From contig NZ_CP032819.1 in NCBI RefSeq assembly GCF_003991565.1, positions 2,294,001-2,358,000 on the forward strand: a stretch of DNA of 64,000 bases. The letters are read 5' to 3'. A program made the position numbers and the translations under genes. The stretch's first letter is position 1, and every line of letters begins with the position of its first letter. Source of the DNA: Butyricimonas faecalis. GTDB lineage: Bacteria > Bacteroidota > Bacteroidia > Bacteroidales > Marinifilaceae. Under the pieces are notes generated by a model. The model saw only the letters and a list, made by a program, of their open reading frames with translations. It did not search any database and was not told the DNA's origin. This document shows, piece after piece, positions 25,994 to 34,855 of the stretch.

Positions 25994-26653
25994 ATGGATA
26001 AAGATCAAGTAAGAGAAGTTATCGCGAAACGGGTAGCTCTCGAATTAAAAGACGGCGACGTGGTAAACTTGGGAATCGGGCTTCCGACGATGGTACCGAA
26101 CTACTTGCCCAAAAACGTGCACGTGATCCTACAATCCGAGAACGGATTATTAGGTATGGGTCCGAAACCGGAAGAAGGTCAAGAAAATCCGGAGTTGACG
26201 GATGCTGGTGGTGGTTACATCACGGCAATCGAAGGAGCCTGCAGCTTTGACAGTGCAACCTCTTTTGGACTTATCCGCGGCGGACACGTGGATGTCACCA
26301 TTCTTGGTGCTTTACAGGTAGACGAGAAAGGAAACCTGGCAAACTGGATCATCCCCGGCAAAAAAGCCCCGGGTATGGGTGGAGCCATGGACCTTTTGGT
26401 TGGTGCTAAAAAAGTGATCCTTGCCATGGAACACACGGCAAAAGGGAATCACAAGATTTTGAAAGAGTGCACCCTGCCGTTGACGGCTGCCGGGGAAGTT
26501 GACATGATTATCACCGAAATGGGTGTTATGAACGTTACCCCCGAAGGTATCGAACTGGTAGAATTAAACCCTGAATTTACGTTAGATGACATCAAAGCAG
26601 CTACAGGCTGTGAACTTATAATTTCAAAAAATTTAAAAGCAATGCCTCAATGA
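25994..26653 (+). CDS. atoA: Acetoacetate:butyrate CoA-transferase, subunit B
   Basis: This 219-residue family I CoA-transferase beta subunit has VVNLGIGLPTMVPNYL and the catalytic glutamate in LQSENGLLGMGP, followed by GGHVDVTILGALQVDEKGNLANW. The Glu carries CoA as a thioester between butyryl-CoA and acetoacetate. The alpha subunit is encoded at 15163, separated by ten genes. The stop overlaps the thiolase start by four bases (ATGA), tying CoA transfer to the next reaction. Confidence 0.94.
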   Translation: MDKDQVREVIAKRVALELKDGDVVNLGIGLPTMVPNYLPKNVHVILQSENGLLGMGPKPEEGQENPELTDAGGGYITAIEGACSFDSATSFGLIRGGHVDVTILGALQVDEKGNLANWIIPGKKAPGMGGAMDLLVGAKKVILAMEHTAKGNHKILKECTLPLTAAGEVDMIITEMGVMNVTPEGIELVELNPEFTLDDIKAATGCELIISKNLKAMPQ

Positions 26654-27855
26654 CAAGAACCTATATCGTAGCAGCAAAAAGAACTGCGATTGGCAAATTT
26701 CTAGGAACAACTCTTTCAATGACAGCAGCAGACTTGGGTGCCGCAGTAATAAAAAACATTATAGCGGAAACCGGAGTCGATCCCGCCAACATTGATGAAG
26801 TAATAGTCGGCAACGTACTCTCCGCCGGACAGGGACAAGGTGTAGCCCGTCAGGCATCCATCAAGGGAGGAATTCCACAAGAAGTTCCGGCTTACGGAAT
26901 CAACATGATATGCGGAAGTGGCATGAAAGCCGTGCTCAATGGTGTAGCCGCTATCAAATCGGGACTGGCGAACCTGATCATTGCAGGAGGAACCGAATCC
27001 ATGTCCAATGCGGGCTATATCCTCCCGGCACGTGTACGTGACGGACACAAAATGGGCGACGTGACAGTAGTGGATCATATGGTGTATGATGGACTGACGG
27101 ACGCCTTCGAGGGATACCACATGGGCATAACGGCTGAAAACATCGCAGAGAAATACGCGATCAGCCGGGAAGAACAGGATGAATTTGCTATCGAATCGCA
27201 ACAACGTGCTATTGCGGCTATCGATAACGGTAAATTCAAGTCAGAGATCGTGCCTATAGAGTACAAGGTGAAGAAAGAAACTCTCGTGTTCGACACGGAT
27301 GAATTCCCGAACCGAACGACCTCCCTGGAAAGATTATCGACCTTACGTCCCGCTTTCAAAAAAGAGGGTTCCGTCACGGCCGGTAACGCTTCGGGAATCA
27401 ACGACGGGGCATCATTCGTGCTGATCGCATCGGAAGAGGCTGTTAAACAATATCATTTAACTCCCTTGTGCGAGATCATCGGTGTCGGACAAGGCGGTGT
27501 GGATCCGGCCATCATGGGTATGGGCCCCGTGCCTGCCATTGCCAACGCGCTCAAGAATGCCGGTATCAAACTATCTGACATCGACGTGATCGAGTTAAAC
27601 GAGGCATTCGCGGCACAATCACTGGGAGTGATTCACGAACTCATGGCACAACACGGCGTTACGAGAGAATGGATAAATGAACGTACGAACATCAACGGTG
27701 GTGCTATTGCACTGGGACATCCCATCGGGGCATCAGGCAACCGCATCGTTGTATCATTAGTACATGAAATGATAAATAATGAAGCAACATTAGGTCTTGC
27801 ATCCCTCTGTATCGGAGGAGGCATGGGGACGGCAATAATTCTGAAAAAATGTTGA
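26650..27855 (+). CDS. atoB: Acetyl-CoA C-acetyltransferase (thiolase)
   Basis: This 401-residue protein has the thiolase nucleophile in INMICGSGMKAVLNG, the histidine motif GGAIALGHPIGASGNR, and the final cysteine motif LCIGGGMGTAIIL. In the lysine pathway it splits acetoacetyl-CoA made by the CoA-transferase to two acetyl-CoA, one of which replaces that used by Kce. In reverse it feeds Hbd and Crt (55-56.7 kb) for sugar-derived butyrate. Confidence 0.95.
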   Translation: MTRTYIVAAKRTAIGKFLGTTLSMTAADLGAAVIKNIIAETGVDPANIDEVIVGNVLSAGQGQGVARQASIKGGIPQEVPAYGINMICGSGMKAVLNGVAAIKSGLANLIIAGGTESMSNAGYILPARVRDGHKMGDVTVVDHMVYDGLTDAFEGYHMGITAENIAEKYAISREEQDEFAIESQQRAIAAIDNGKFKSEIVPIEYKVKKETLVFDTDEFPNRTTSLERLSTLRPAFKKEGSVTAGNASGINDGASFVLIASEEAVKQYHLTPLCEIIGVGQGGVDPAIMGMGPVPAIANALKNAGIKLSDIDVIELNEAFAAQSLGVIHELMAQHGVTREWINERTNINGGAIALGHPIGASGNRIVVSLVHEMINNEATLGLASLCIGGGMGTAIILKKC

Positions 27856-27902
27856 TTTAGAATTACAATTAGCTTCGATCAATTAAAAAAACATTAATAA
27901 TA

Positions 27903-29042
27903 ATGGATTTCAGTCTATCAAAACAAGAGCAACTCTTCTTACAAATGATAAGAGAGTTTGCAGAAAAAGAGGTAAAACCTCTGGCGGCGGAAGTGGACGA
28001 ATCAGAGAGATTCCCGATGGAAACCGTTCAAAAAATGGCAAAACTCGGTATTATGGGTATCCCGTTCCCGGTTGAATACGGCGGAGCAGGCGGTAACAAC
28101 ATCCTTTACACGATGGCGGTAGAAGAGTTATCCCGCGTATGTGCCACGACCGGAGTAATCGTGTCGGCACACACCTCTTTGTGTTGCGCACCGATCATGG
28201 AACACGGAACTCCCGAACAAAAAGCCAAGTATCTTCCCAAGTTGACTTCCGGTGAATGGATCGGAGCATTCGGACTGACAGAACCGAACGCCGGGACCGA
28301 CGCATCCGCACAACAGACATTCGCGGTAAAAGAGGGAGATCACTACGTGCTGAACGGATCTAAAATCTTCATCACCAATGCCGGTTACGCACACGTGTAC
28401 ATCATCATGGCGATGACCGATAAATCCAAAGGGACTAAAGGAATTTCTGCCTTTATCGTGGAAAAAGACTTCCCGGGATTCTCTATCGGTAAAAAAGAGA
28501 AAAAGATGGGTATCCGCGGTTCGGCTACTTGCGAGCTGATCATGGAAAACTGCATCGTTCCTGCCGAAAACTTACTCGGACAAGAAGGTAAAGGCTTCGG
28601 TATCGCCATGAAAACACTTGACGGCGGACGTATCGGTATCGCTTCTCAGGCCTTAGGTATTGCCCAAGGAGCCATGGATGAAACCGTGAAATACGTGAAA
28701 GAACGTAAACAATTCGGCAAAGCCATCGGACAATTCCAGAACACCCAATTCCAATTGGCTGACCTGCAGACCAAAGTTGAAGCTGCCCGTTTGTTGGTAA
28801 GACAAGCTGCCTACAAGAAAGACCTGAAAGTGCCTTATTCTGCAGATGCAGCTATGGCTAAATTATTCGCGGCAGAAACGGCCATGGAAGTAACGACCAA
28901 AGCCGTACAATTCCATGGAGGTTACGGATACACCCGTGAATACCCGGTTGAAAGAATGATGAGAGATGCCAAGATTACTGAAATCTACGAGGGTACGTCA
29001 GAAGTTCAGAGAATGGTGATTGCAGCAAATTTATTAAAGTAA
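27903..29042 (+). CDS. bcd: Butyryl-CoA dehydrogenase
   Basis: This 379-residue FAD-containing acyl-CoA dehydrogenase has FGLTEPNAGTDASAQQT, KGISAFIVEKDFPGF, QFHGGYGYTREYPVERMMRDAKI and the catalytic base in TEIYEGTSEVQR. Adjacent etfB and etfA show that it works with an electron-transferring flavoprotein. It reduces crotonyl-CoA from Kal or Crt to butyryl-CoA. In butyrate producers this complex may bifurcate electrons to ferredoxin, which cannot be decided from this gene alone. Confidence 0.93.
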   Translation: MDFSLSKQEQLFLQMIREFAEKEVKPLAAEVDESERFPMETVQKMAKLGIMGIPFPVEYGGAGGNNILYTMAVEELSRVCATTGVIVSAHTSLCCAPIMEHGTPEQKAKYLPKLTSGEWIGAFGLTEPNAGTDASAQQTFAVKEGDHYVLNGSKIFITNAGYAHVYIIMAMTDKSKGTKGISAFIVEKDFPGFSIGKKEKKMGIRGSATCELIMENCIVPAENLLGQEGKGFGIAMKTLDGGRIGIASQALGIAQGAMDETVKYVKERKQFGKAIGQFQNTQFQLADLQTKVEAARLLVRQAAYKKDLKVPYSADAAMAKLFAAETAMEVTTKAVQFHGGYGYTREYPVERMMRDAKITEIYEGTSEVQRMVIAANLLK

Positions 29043-29054
29043 AAGACAGTTGAC

Positions 29055-29837
29055 ATGAAGATCGTTGTTTGTATTAAACAAGTTCCGGATACCACGGAAA
29101 TCAAACTGGACCCCGTAACAGGAACCCTTATCAGAGACGGTGTACCCAGTATTATGAATCCCGATGACAAGGGAGGACTTGAATTTGCCCTTCAATTAAA
29201 AGATCAATATGGAGCACACGTAACCGTGATCACCATGGGTCCGCCTCAGGCTGAAGCTATCCTGAGAGAGGCATACGCCATGGGAGTGGATCGTGCCATC
29301 TTGTTAAGTGACCGTAAATTCGGTGGAGCCGACACGTTGGCCACTTCCAATACCATTGCCGCAGCCTTGAGATCTTTGGAATTCGACTTATTGATCACCG
29401 GACGTCAGGCTATCGACGGGGATACCGCACAGGTTGGTCCTCAGATCGCCGAACACCTGGATCTACCGCAAGTAACTTACGTGGAAAGCTTGACTTTCGA
29501 CGGCAACAAGACCTTCACTGTGAAGAAATCCATGGAAGACGGTTACCAGATGGTACAGGTAGATACCCCTTGCGTGTTCACGGCATTGGCATCCGGCGTA
29601 AAACCCCGGTACATGTCTGTAAGAGGAATCGTTGAGGCTTACAACCACCCCATCGAAACCTGGACCTACAACGACATCACCGTGGATGACCAGAAGATCG
29701 GACTAAACGGATCACCGACCCGCGTATTCAAATCATTCACCAAGGGTGTAAAAGCTGCAGGACAAATCTACGAAGTAGACCCGGCAGAAGCTGTAGACAT
29801 CATTATCAGCAAATTGAAAGAAAAATTTATTATCTAA
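29055..29837 (+). CDS. etfB: Electron transfer flavoprotein, beta subunit
   Basis: This 260-residue protein starts MKIVVCIKQVPDTTEIKLDPVTGTLIRDG. Family marks: DKGGLEFALQLKDQYGAHVTVITMGPPQAEAILREA and LLITGRQAIDGDTAQVGPQIAEHL. It lies 12 bases after bcd. It binds the second nucleotide or FAD of the ETF and passes electrons to Bcd. The length matches bifurcating-type EtfB, but the type needs a structure-based check. Confidence 0.95.
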   Translation: MKIVVCIKQVPDTTEIKLDPVTGTLIRDGVPSIMNPDDKGGLEFALQLKDQYGAHVTVITMGPPQAEAILREAYAMGVDRAILLSDRKFGGADTLATSNTIAAALRSLEFDLLITGRQAIDGDTAQVGPQIAEHLDLPQVTYVESLTFDGNKTFTVKKSMEDGYQMVQVDTPCVFTALASGVKPRYMSVRGIVEAYNHPIETWTYNDITVDDQKIGLNGSPTRVFKSFTKGVKAAGQIYEVDPAEAVDIIISKLKEKFII

Positions 29838-29908
29838 TGAAAGAGGATAGATTTAGAGTATTTCAATCTAAAATCTAAAATCTAAAATCATTAAATCTAA
29901 AATTAGAA

Positions 29909-30901
29909 ATGGATAAGGCACAATATAAAAACGTTTACGTCTTCGTTGAACAAAGAGAAGGCGTTATCCAAAACGTGGGTCTGGAATTGTTAGGCAAAGC
30001 CAGAGAATTAGCTGATGCTTTAAATGAAAAAGTATATGCCATGTTGTTGGGACATGACCTGACAACGCAGGCACAGGAATGTATTGCTTACGGAGCCGAC
30101 ACCGTATTGCGTGTGGATGCCCCGGAACTGGCAACTTACGTTACCGAACCTTACGCACAGGCTATTTACCAGATCATCCGTGACAACAAACCGAGTATCG
30201 TGTTGATCGGAGCAACCACCATCGGTCGTGACCTCGGTCCCCGTTTGTCTGCCCGTGTTGAAACAGGATTGACAGCAGACTGTACAGGTTTGGAAATTTC
30301 TGAGGACCGGGATCTGTTGATGACCCGTCCCGCATTTGGAGGTAACTTGATGGCAACCATCATCTGTAAGGAACACCGTCCGCAAATGTCAACCGTACGC
30401 CCGGGTGTAATGCGCATGGGCCAACGCGATGACAACCGGAAAGGAACCATCGAAGATGTAAAAATCAACTTCGACAAATCTAAATTCCGTGTACGGGTTC
30501 TTGAAACAGTTAAACAAACAAAGAACTTGGTGGACATCACCGAAGCTCATGTATTGATCTCTGGAGGTCGTGGAGTAGGTAATGCAGAAGGATTCGATAT
30601 GTTGCGTGCTATGGCAAACACCATCGGTGCCGAAGTATCTGCATCCCGAGCCATGGTTGATGCTGGAGTATTAGGCCACGAACGTCAGGTAGGACAGACC
30701 GGTAAAACCGTACGTCCCGACTTGTACTTCGCCATGGGTATCTCCGGAGCCATCCAGCACTTGGCCGGAATGGAAGAATCCGAATACATCATCGCGATTA
30801 ACAAAGACAAATTTGCCCCGATCTTCAACGTGGCAGACTTGGGTATCGTCGGCGATGTTCGCAAAATCGTTCCACTTTTAACTGAAAAGTTGAAAAGATA
30901 A
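29909..30901 (+). CDS. etfA: Electron transfer flavoprotein, alpha subunit
   Basis: This 330-residue protein begins with a variable domain ([25 protein letters not shown]). The FAD-binding C-terminal domain includes [66 protein letters not shown] and a final [20 protein letters not shown]. It is the last gene of the lysine operon and is followed by a terminator. Confidence 0.96.
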   Translation: MDKAQYKNVYVFVEQREGVIQNVGLELLGKARELADALNEKVYAMLLGHDLTTQAQECIAYGADTVLRVDAPELATYVTEPYAQAIYQIIRDNKPSIVLIGATTIGRDLGPRLSARVETGLTADCTGLEISEDRDLLMTRPAFGGNLMATIICKEHRPQMSTVRPGVMRMGQRDDNRKGTIEDVKINFDKSKFRVRVLETVKQTKNLVDITEAHVLISGGRGVGNAEGFDMLRAMANTIGAEVSASRAMVDAGVLGHERQVGQTGKTVRPDLYFAMGISGAIQHLAGMEESEYIIAINKDKFAPIFNVADLGIVGDVRKIVPLLTEKLKR

Positions 30902-30910
30902 GATAAATTA

Positions 30911-30942
30911 AAAATGGAGTTCTTTTTGAAGGACTCCATTTT
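30911..30942 (+). terminator. Terminator of the lysine operon
   Basis: AAAATGGAGTTC pairs with GGACTCCATTTT around an 8-base loop, with a T-rich right arm and TTCATTATAC after it. It is 10 bases beyond the etfA stop. Confidence 0.82.
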
Positions 30943-31019
30943 CATTATACTGAAAACTTTTCCTCAATTCATCAAGAGTTTTCATCATACTGAAAACTCT
31001 TCTTCCTTCTCTGACACAA

Positions 31020-31143
31020 ACAGAGGAGGAACTGGTGACTCTTCCCGAAGACAGGGGAAAGGTTGATTACCAAGCGGTTTCCCCTCCTGTGCAAGGAGGG
31101 GTTAGGGGAGGTAGTCATTAAAAGGCTGACTTGTTAGACTCTC
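31020..31143 (+). repeat. MITE-like repeat, copy 4 (left end decayed)
   Basis: The body GGTTGATTACCAAGCGGTTT, CCCCTCCTGTGCAAGGAGGGG, GTAGTCATTAAAA and the right terminal repeat GACTTGTTAGAC are as in the 13778 copy. The left terminal repeat is not found. It lies between the etfA terminator and the lysis-like cassette. Confidence 0.75.
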
Positions 31144-31185
31144 CCTTATAACTCAAAAGGGGCAGCCGAAGCCACCCCTTTTTCC

Positions 31186-31362
31186 TCACCTCTCGGAACG
31201 TTTCCGCTCCCATCGGTTCTTACACCAAGCCACCACGACCGAGCTAATCACTCCTCCCACGATACTCAACACCCCCGTCACGAAATCATCCGCCACTTGC
31301 GAGAGAAAAGCATTAAACCCCAGCGTGAAAAATATTCCGGTAAAAAAGTACACGCCCATCAT
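31186..31362 (-). CDS. Small membrane protein at end of lysis-like cassette
   Basis: Start 31362 forms an ATGA overlap with the stop of the upstream DUF6266-type gene, a sign of translational coupling, giving 58 residues. Two hydrophobic segments (MMGVYFFTGIFFTLGFNAF and VTGVLSIVGGVISSVVVAW) precede a basic tail (CKNRWERKRSER). Two helices and a charged tail are holin-like, but the family is not recognised. An in-frame ATG at 31419 lies deep in the preceding gene and is less likely. Confidence 0.6.
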   Translation of the reverse strand: MMGVYFFTGIFFTLGFNAFLSQVADDFVTGVLSIVGGVISSVVVAWCKNRWERKRSER

Positions 31363-31988
31363 ACCGTCAAATAACGACTGTCCGATACTGCACTCCCGTT
31401 CTTCAAAGTTGCGAAACAATACACCTTCACGTTAGCCTCATCCCAATCCTCGGGAAGAGCATAACTCATGTTACCGCTTTCACTTCGATCCCTTAAAGCC
31501 ACAATCTTGGACCGACTCAACACGGTTTCCAACAGCACGACGTACACCTTATCATCCCCGAAAGCATACCCGTCCTCGTCCTTTTCCATCGTCTGTTCGA
31601 AAGCAAAGGTCTTATTCTCTGATGCATAAGTTACCGACACTTTAGGCGGGTTCAACAACCCCTTTGACAACTTTACCCGGTCAAACATAATCGTTGCCAC
31701 GTGTTTCTCGTCCGTCTCCACCGCAACCAGATTCTCCTTCACGAAAGCATTAGAAGTCGTTCCTCTACCAATTCCGGCAAACCCTTTCCGAATCACGGGC
31801 AACAATCGTCTGGATAATTGAACCAGAACTTTCATTTTAGCACGTTGATCAAGAATCTCCGGAGTCGGTTTATCCTTCCTTGAAAAAATCTTCGCCTTTG
31901 CGATATTCTGCTTGTTCGTGTAACACATCGTCACGTTACCAACGGAATTCGTTACCTTACCTAATAAATAAGAATCAAATTTTGCCAT
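31359..31988 (-). CDS. DUF6266-type protein, copy B
   Basis: This 209-residue protein has no signal peptide. The start MAKFDSYLLGKVTNSVGNVT, the middle section ILDQRAKMKVLVQLSRRLLPVI and the end KVYCFATLKNGSAVSDSRYLTV can be aligned with the protein at 33239, so the two are paralogs. I recall such proteins as DUF6266 in Bacteroidota, of unknown function. The predicted mostly beta C-terminal half suggests a structural or binding role. It precedes the small membrane gene with an ATGA overlap. Confidence 0.7.
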   Translation of the reverse strand: MAKFDSYLLGKVTNSVGNVTMCYTNKQNIAKAKIFSRKDKPTPEILDQRAKMKVLVQLSRRLLPVIRKGFAGIGRGTTSNAFVKENLVAVETDEKHVATIMFDRVKLSKGLLNPPKVSVTYASENKTFAFEQTMEKDEDGYAFGDDKVYVVLLETVLSRSKIVALRDRSESGNMSYALPEDWDEANVKVYCFATLKNGSAVSDSRYLTV

Positions 31989-32088
31989 AACAATAAAATT
32001 TAAAAATGAATAAATCTGAAAATTTAAAATGATCTCACACTCCCCGCATGGGCCCTACACGAAGAATGAAATTTAGAATGTAGAATTT

Positions 32089-32207
32089 AAAATTTAGAAT
32101 GAACAGTTTCCCAAAAACAGTGAGTAATCCAACTCTTCCTCCATTTATAGAGGGAGCACCCCGAAGGGGGAAGGGAGTTCAATCTAAAATTTAAAATCAA
32201 AAATCGT
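32089..32207 (+). repeat. Intergenic repeat family B, copy 2
   Basis: It shares with 21868-21990 the ordered blocks TTTAGAATGAA, GTTTCCC, TGAGTA, TCCAACTCT, TTTATAGAGG and GAGTTCAATCTAAAAT. Here it lies between minus-strand genes, so its orientation to transcription is opposite to copy 1. Confidence 0.75.
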
Positions 32208-32210
32208 AAA

Positions 32211-32816
32211 TCAATAATACCGAATCCACTCCGCCACCCTCAACGCCGGTCCCGGGTCCACCTTTCTTGGAGTCACGTCCGAATGTCCCACGATATCCCC
32301 GATAGGGTAAGTATCCACCAGCAAACCACACACCTCGTTCAACACCCGCATTTGCTCATCCGTGTAGTCATGCCAGTACGTCGGCATCTCTCCCGAATCT
32401 TCCGAGTACACCTCCTTCACGGGTACTTCTTTCCCACACTCCGCCACGAACTTTCCCCCTTCCAGTTGCAACTGTCCCAAATTGTCCAGCTCAATCCCGA
32501 TCGAGTAACGATTCAGCTCACTCCTCCCCTTGTAACTACTCTTCCCCGCGTGCCACGCCTCGATATTAAAGGGAACCAGTTGTATCACCTGCCCATCCCT
32601 CCCGATCACCAAATGAGTTGAAGCCTTCACCTCCGGCCTTACCAAAAACTTTGCCGAAGACATCGCATCTCTACCTGCCGTGTAATGCAAAATAATCATC
32701 TCCGGCTCACCCAGCGTCCGCCTATTCTTCTCACACACAAGATGAATCACCCCACCTCCCACCAAACGATGGTTTACAATTGAAAATCGTGAATTCGAAT
32801 TTGAAAATACATCCAT
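32211..32816 (-). CDS. N-acetylmuramoyl-L-alanine amidase (Amidase_2)
   Basis: This 201-residue protein has MIILHYTAGRDAM (first zinc histidine, His44), THLVIGRDGQVIQLVPFNIEAWHAGKS and GHSDVTPRKVDPGPAL (last histidine and the usual lysine). This is the T7-lysozyme/AmpD fold that cuts the amide between MurNAc and L-alanine in peptidoglycan. No signal peptide is seen, so it would need the holin-like protein encoded just upstream (32863) to reach the wall, as in phages. Confidence 0.93.
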   Translation of the reverse strand: MDVFSNSNSRFSIVNHRLVGGGVIHLVCEKNRRTLGEPEMIILHYTAGRDAMSSAKFLVRPEVKASTHLVIGRDGQVIQLVPFNIEAWHAGKSSYKGRSELNRYSIGIELDNLGQLQLEGGKFVAECGKEVPVKEVYSEDSGEMPTYWHDYTDEQMRVLNEVCGLLVDTYPIGDIVGHSDVTPRKVDPGPALRVAEWIRYY

Positions 32817-32862
32817 AACAAAAAATTTAGAATTTAAAATGTAAAATTTAAAATAAAATCAA

Positions 32863-33231
32863 TTAGCGTGGCTTTCGTGCGAATGCCTGCATGATTTTTT
32901 CCCCGCTTCTCCCCACCACGTAGCCTCCCAACCCGATCTCCAACAAATCCCAGAACCGGGAAGAATCCGCCAATAACGGTAAACTGGTAAACGTCCCGAT
33001 CAAAATAACACTGGCAAACGTCAACATCACCAACGGTCGCCACGATCGCTGCAACCAATTCCCCTTCACCTCCTCCTGCACCGCAACTGCCCTTGCCTGT
33101 GTTAATTCTCTCTCCAACTCTTGAATTAACTTCAACAACCCGATTTCCAACTCTCTCTTCTCCCTTGCCGGGAGTGTTAATTGACCAATCAACTCGCTGA
33201 TCGAATTAACGATTCCACTTATCGGTTTCAT
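32863..33231 (-). CDS. Holin-like membrane protein (3TM type)
   Basis: The start at 33231 (MKPISGIVNSISELIGQLTL) follows the DUF6266-type stop by 7 bases; about 122 residues. An N-terminal amphipathic coiled segment rich in Glu and Arg (residues 20-50) precedes WLQRSWRPLVMLTFASVILIGTF, a second hydrophobic part (SLPLLADSSRFWDLLEIGLGGYVVGRS) and a basic tail. This matches the 3TM phage holin/GTA-holin pattern. It stands directly before the amidase gene. Confidence 0.75.
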   Translation of the reverse strand: MKPISGIVNSISELIGQLTLPAREKRELEIGLLKLIQELERELTQARAVAVQEEVKGNWLQRSWRPLVMLTFASVILIGTFTSLPLLADSSRFWDLLEIGLGGYVVGRSGEKIMQAFARKPR

Positions 33232-33238
33232 ACCCCGT

Positions 33239-33868
33239 TCACAATTTAATGTACTGCGAATTCGAGAATCGTTTCCCATCCGGGGACACAAAGAAACAAT
33301 ACAAATGCGCCGTCACCCCCTCACCGCACTCTAACGGGAACATTGCTTTTCCTGCCACCCGCGACACCTCCACCCCCTCCACCAACTTCGGGCTAAATGA
33401 ACGATTCGAATAAAGCACGATCACATTCAAACGATCTGCCGCCCCAAAGTCGTACACCCCCTCATCATTCTCCCACTCCAACGTAACCATTCCCTGTTCA
33501 TCCATTCTCCCCTGCAGATTATACGCCCGTTGTCGTTCCCCGATAGAAAAATGCAACTGCGAAAAATCCCCGATCTTCCCGTTTGCCCGAAACGCCTTCA
33601 AATTCTTCTTCATAAAAAGCGCGTAACCACTATTGCAGATCTCGTCGGCCGAAAGATCCAATATCCACTTCAAGGGAGTATTCTTAATCCGCTGGTAAAA
33701 ACGCACGGCCACCCGAAACCGCGATCTCACCTCCTGCTGCTTCGGCGTGTTGGCGTCCATTCTATTGGATACACTCCTCAGATAAGATGTACCTGTACCG
33801 TTCAGCGTGCAGAAAACCACATGTCCAACTCGCCCCTTTATTCCAAATTCATTCCGAACTAAAGCCAT
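33239..33868 (-). CDS. DUF6266-type protein, copy A
   Basis: This 209-residue protein starts MALVRNEFGIKGRVGHVVFC and ends AHLYCFFVSPDGKRFSNSQYIKL. It is a paralog of the protein at 31359, of identical length. It begins the minus-strand cassette DUF6266 - holin - amidase - DUF6266 - small membrane protein. No enzyme motif is seen. Function unknown. Confidence 0.7.
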   Translation of the reverse strand: MALVRNEFGIKGRVGHVVFCTLNGTGTSYLRSVSNRMDANTPKQQEVRSRFRVAVRFYQRIKNTPLKWILDLSADEICNSGYALFMKKNLKAFRANGKIGDFSQLHFSIGERQRAYNLQGRMDEQGMVTLEWENDEGVYDFGAADRLNVIVLYSNRSFSPKLVEGVEVSRVAGKAMFPLECGEGVTAHLYCFFVSPDGKRFSNSQYIKL

Positions 33869-34043
33869 AACTCTTTTTTTAATGAATACTATTTTTATCT
33901 CATCAACTCTCGCTGATTTCCGAATGCAATATTACAACACCCCAACTTCCCGATAGTTATACGTCACGGTTACGTCAAACAAAATAACCCTAAATCCATG
34001 ATTACCAACACTCATTAAAGCACTTGCACCCCACGTTCAAGAC

Positions 34044-34085
34044 AACAAAAAAGGGTAGTAAAAGTATTTTAAACTCGTACTACCC
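34044..34085 (-). terminator. Terminator after the RteC-like gene (minus strand)
   Basis: GGGTAGTA and TACTACCC (34053-34060 and 34078-34085) form an 8-bp stem. On the minus strand the stem is followed by TTTTTTGTTG. It separates the RteC-like gene from the cassette downstream. Confidence 0.8.
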
Positions 34086-34119
34086 TAAATCCTACTAACT
34101 TTTTACTCTAGATTCTAAC

Positions 34120-34735
34120 CTACTTGTACACCTGTACCCTCAACCTTTCAATCAACTTCTCCATTTGATCTAAAACCGTCTCTTCCTTATACCGTTTCAA
34201 CACCCTGCTTTTCAACTGCCGGAAATTTTTAATCCGTATGCCCAAAACCTGTTCTGCAATGGCCACCAACTCGCAAAACTCCAGCAACTTCCCCGTCGGA
34301 GAATAAAACTCCCCGAGAGCCTCGAAACCAATCAACAGCTCCATCACCTTCGTCTGCACATTCTCTGTCTGCCAGTACACCAACACCTTCTTCTCCTCAT
34401 TTTTCTGAAACCTCACCGGATTATCCTTCCTCTCGTGAAAAAGCAACCATTCATCCTCAATCACTTGTAACCCTTGCCCGATAAAGCATAACCGACATGC
34501 CCCTTTTTTCCCCCACTCCATCGCGGTCCTTATACATCTCCGATAAAGCCCGCAATCGAGTTTTCGTGTAATTCAGCACACGACACGTCAACAAATAATC
34601 ATCTCCCGAGTCGCATAATCTCGCAACCTCTTCAACAAATTTTCCCAATTCATTCTCCAAAACTTCTTTCGTGATTTCCTCAAATGATTCTCCCGCTAAT
34701 AAGGCAAAAAACCTTGTTTCCAATAATTCTACCAT
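34120..34735 (-). pseudogene. RteC-like protein split by a frameshift
   Basis: Two overlapping frames cover one gene-sized unit: 34457-34735 (N-terminal, 92 residues) and 34120-34521 (C-terminal, 133 residues). The C-terminal part (VYWQTENVQTKVMELLIGF, then LVAIAEQVLGIRIKNFRQLKSRVLKRYK and DQMEKLIERL) follows the pattern of the RteC domain end. The N-terminal part has no start of its own domain type and ends soon after a run of six A at 34504-34509 on the coding strand. Removing one A joins them into about 204 residues. RteC proteins regulate conjugative-element and other genes in Bacteroidota. Alternatives are two overlapping small genes or a sequencing error. Confidence 0.5.
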
Positions 34736-34855
34736 AATCTTAAAATTAAAAATAAATAAAAATTCCCGGGCGTCATTACCCGGGAAATATCCTTAATTTT
34801 AAAATCAAGTTCAGGAAATCACATCAAAATACCCTTTCAATCCTTCAATCGTAAA

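Noticed and set aside
31186..33868. Complete prophage
   Set aside because: Only lysis-type and DUF6266-type genes are present; no integrase, terminase, capsid or tail genes were seen nearby.
34457..34735. Independent 92-residue gene
   Set aside because: It ends shortly after a homopolymer and its sequence continues sensibly in the overlapping frame, so it is treated as the first half of one gene.
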